A stretch of 64,000 nt of DNA from Sulfurospirillum deleyianum DSM 6946 (GTDB taxonomy: Bacteria; Campylobacterota; Campylobacteria; Campylobacterales; Sulfurospirillaceae): positions 1,674,001 to 1,738,000 of the forward strand of contig NC_013512.1 in NCBI RefSeq assembly GCF_000024885.1. The letters are read 5' to 3'. A program made the position numbers and the translations under genes. Below, in pieces: positions 63,625 through 64,000 of this stretch (position 1 is its first letter; each line of letters opens with the position of its first letter). The notes under the pieces were generated by a model. That model saw only the letters and a list, made by a program, of their open reading frames with translations, made no database searches and had not been told where the DNA came from.

Positions 63625-64000
63625 AGATTTTAATTGTCGAAAATGAAATTTATCTTGCCCAAAGTATCGCCTCAAAATTAATGGAAATCGGACATCTATG
63701 TGAAATTAGTACCAGCATCAAAGACTCACTTAAAGATGAAAAATATGACGCCGTGCTTCTCTCTACCAATATCTCTGGACAAAATTTTTATCCTGTTATT
63801 GAAAAACACCGTAACTCCATTATCATTTTAATGATTTCGTATATCAGCAATGATACCGTCACCAATCCTATCAAAGCAGGTGCAAGTGATTATATTCAAA
63901 AACCCTTTATGATTGAAGAGTTGATTCGAAAATTACAACACCTCAATGAATACAAAAAACTCAAAAAAGAGAACGAAACCTATAAAGAGTATGTGAGTAA
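63621..64000 (+). CDS. HP1021-like atypical orphan response regulator, N-terminal part (runs off the window)
   Basis: The first 126 codons are visible: a receiver domain with acidic IVENE at the start and the Lys in IQKPF at about residue 94. The phospho-acceptor position reads AVLLSTN, so Ser48 replaces Asp. This, together with its position directly after ispDF (start in an ATGA overlap), matches Helicobacter HP1021, an atypical regulator adjacent to that organism's ispDF that binds the replication origin and acts in transcription. The DNA-binding half is outside the window. Confidence 0.85.
   Translation, partial: MKILIVENEIYLAQSIASKLMEIGHLCEISTSIKDSLKDEKYDAVLLSTNISGQNFYPVIEKHRNSIIILMISYISNDTVTNPIKAGASDYIQKPFMIEELIRKLQHLNEYKKLKKENETYKEYVS

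Overview
The window looks like chromosomal DNA of a free-living Campylobacterota (former Epsilonproteobacteria), most likely Sulfurospirillum or a close relative. The evidence is gene content and order: flgB-flgC-fliE-ftsI divergent from ftsW-murG, bioF next to a class A PBP, a fused ispDF followed by an HP1021-like atypical response regulator, futalosine-pathway mqnE, a Csd4/Pgp1-type cell-shape carboxypeptidase, and an AOR-family tungsten enzyme. The genus is inferred and not proven. The DNA is AT-rich and compact. I see no IS element, prophage or CRISPR array.

Layout. 1-606: end of glnA. 678-10007 (minus): GH17 membrane protein, then alaS, a membrane protein, maf, bioF, an orphan ABC ATPase and PBP1A, the last six as one tightly overlapping unit. 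10124-11242 (plus): a small Cys protein and hemH. 11223-14287 (minus): flgB-flgC-fliE-ftsI behind a recognisable sigma-54 promoter. 14386-14551: a MITE-like imperfect palindrome. 14578-17224 (plus): ftsW-murG-GNAT. 17230-29046 (minus): two tandem rRNA operons (16S-tRNA-Ile-tRNA-Ala-23S-5S) within direct repeats of 5,580 bp that look identical, separated by 574 bp carrying comEA; a tRNA-Arg follows the first. 29051-31488 (minus): pseudopilin, GT-C-like membrane protein, pabA/trpG glutaminase. 31641-33500: hybrid kinase with a degenerate receiver and an Hpt domain. 33506-38807 (minus): MFS transporter, gpt, purine permease, mqnE, trpB. 38922-44536 (plus): glnD-glmS-radical SAM/SPASM-HIT. 44609-47170: csd4-like gene and an EAL-HDOD protein. 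47200-50037 (minus): AEC transporter, SUI1-like protein, ABC-F ATPase. 50176-55109 (plus): GGDEF-EAL protein and a GH17-GT2 fusion. 55261-58351: AOR oxidoreductase, two MoaD/ThiS-like proteins, a ThiF/MoeB-like E1. 58371-59873: diguanylate cyclase and a small Cys protein. 59934-62394 (minus): dapD and mrp. 62500-64000 (plus): ispDF and the start of an HP1021-like regulator.

How the genes fit together. Envelope construction dominates: PBP1A, FtsI, FtsW, MurG, GlmS, DapD and the Csd4-like peptidase supply or shape peptidoglycan. Two GH17 proteins, one fused to a GT2 synthase and preceded by a c-di-GMP enzyme, suggest a beta-glucan made and remodelled at the inner membrane. GlnA and GlnD mark nitrogen control, but the GlnA adenylylation tyrosine is Phe.

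The most striking unexplained signal is a 10-bp palindrome, TTACATGTAA (often TTTACATGTAAA). I count 28 copies in 64 kb, against well under one expected by base composition. It lies in coding regions in all three frames, at stop codons, in terminators and in leaders, and it is absent from the rRNA genes themselves. This looks like an undescribed genome-wide signal, for example a protein-binding, methylation or DNA-uptake site.
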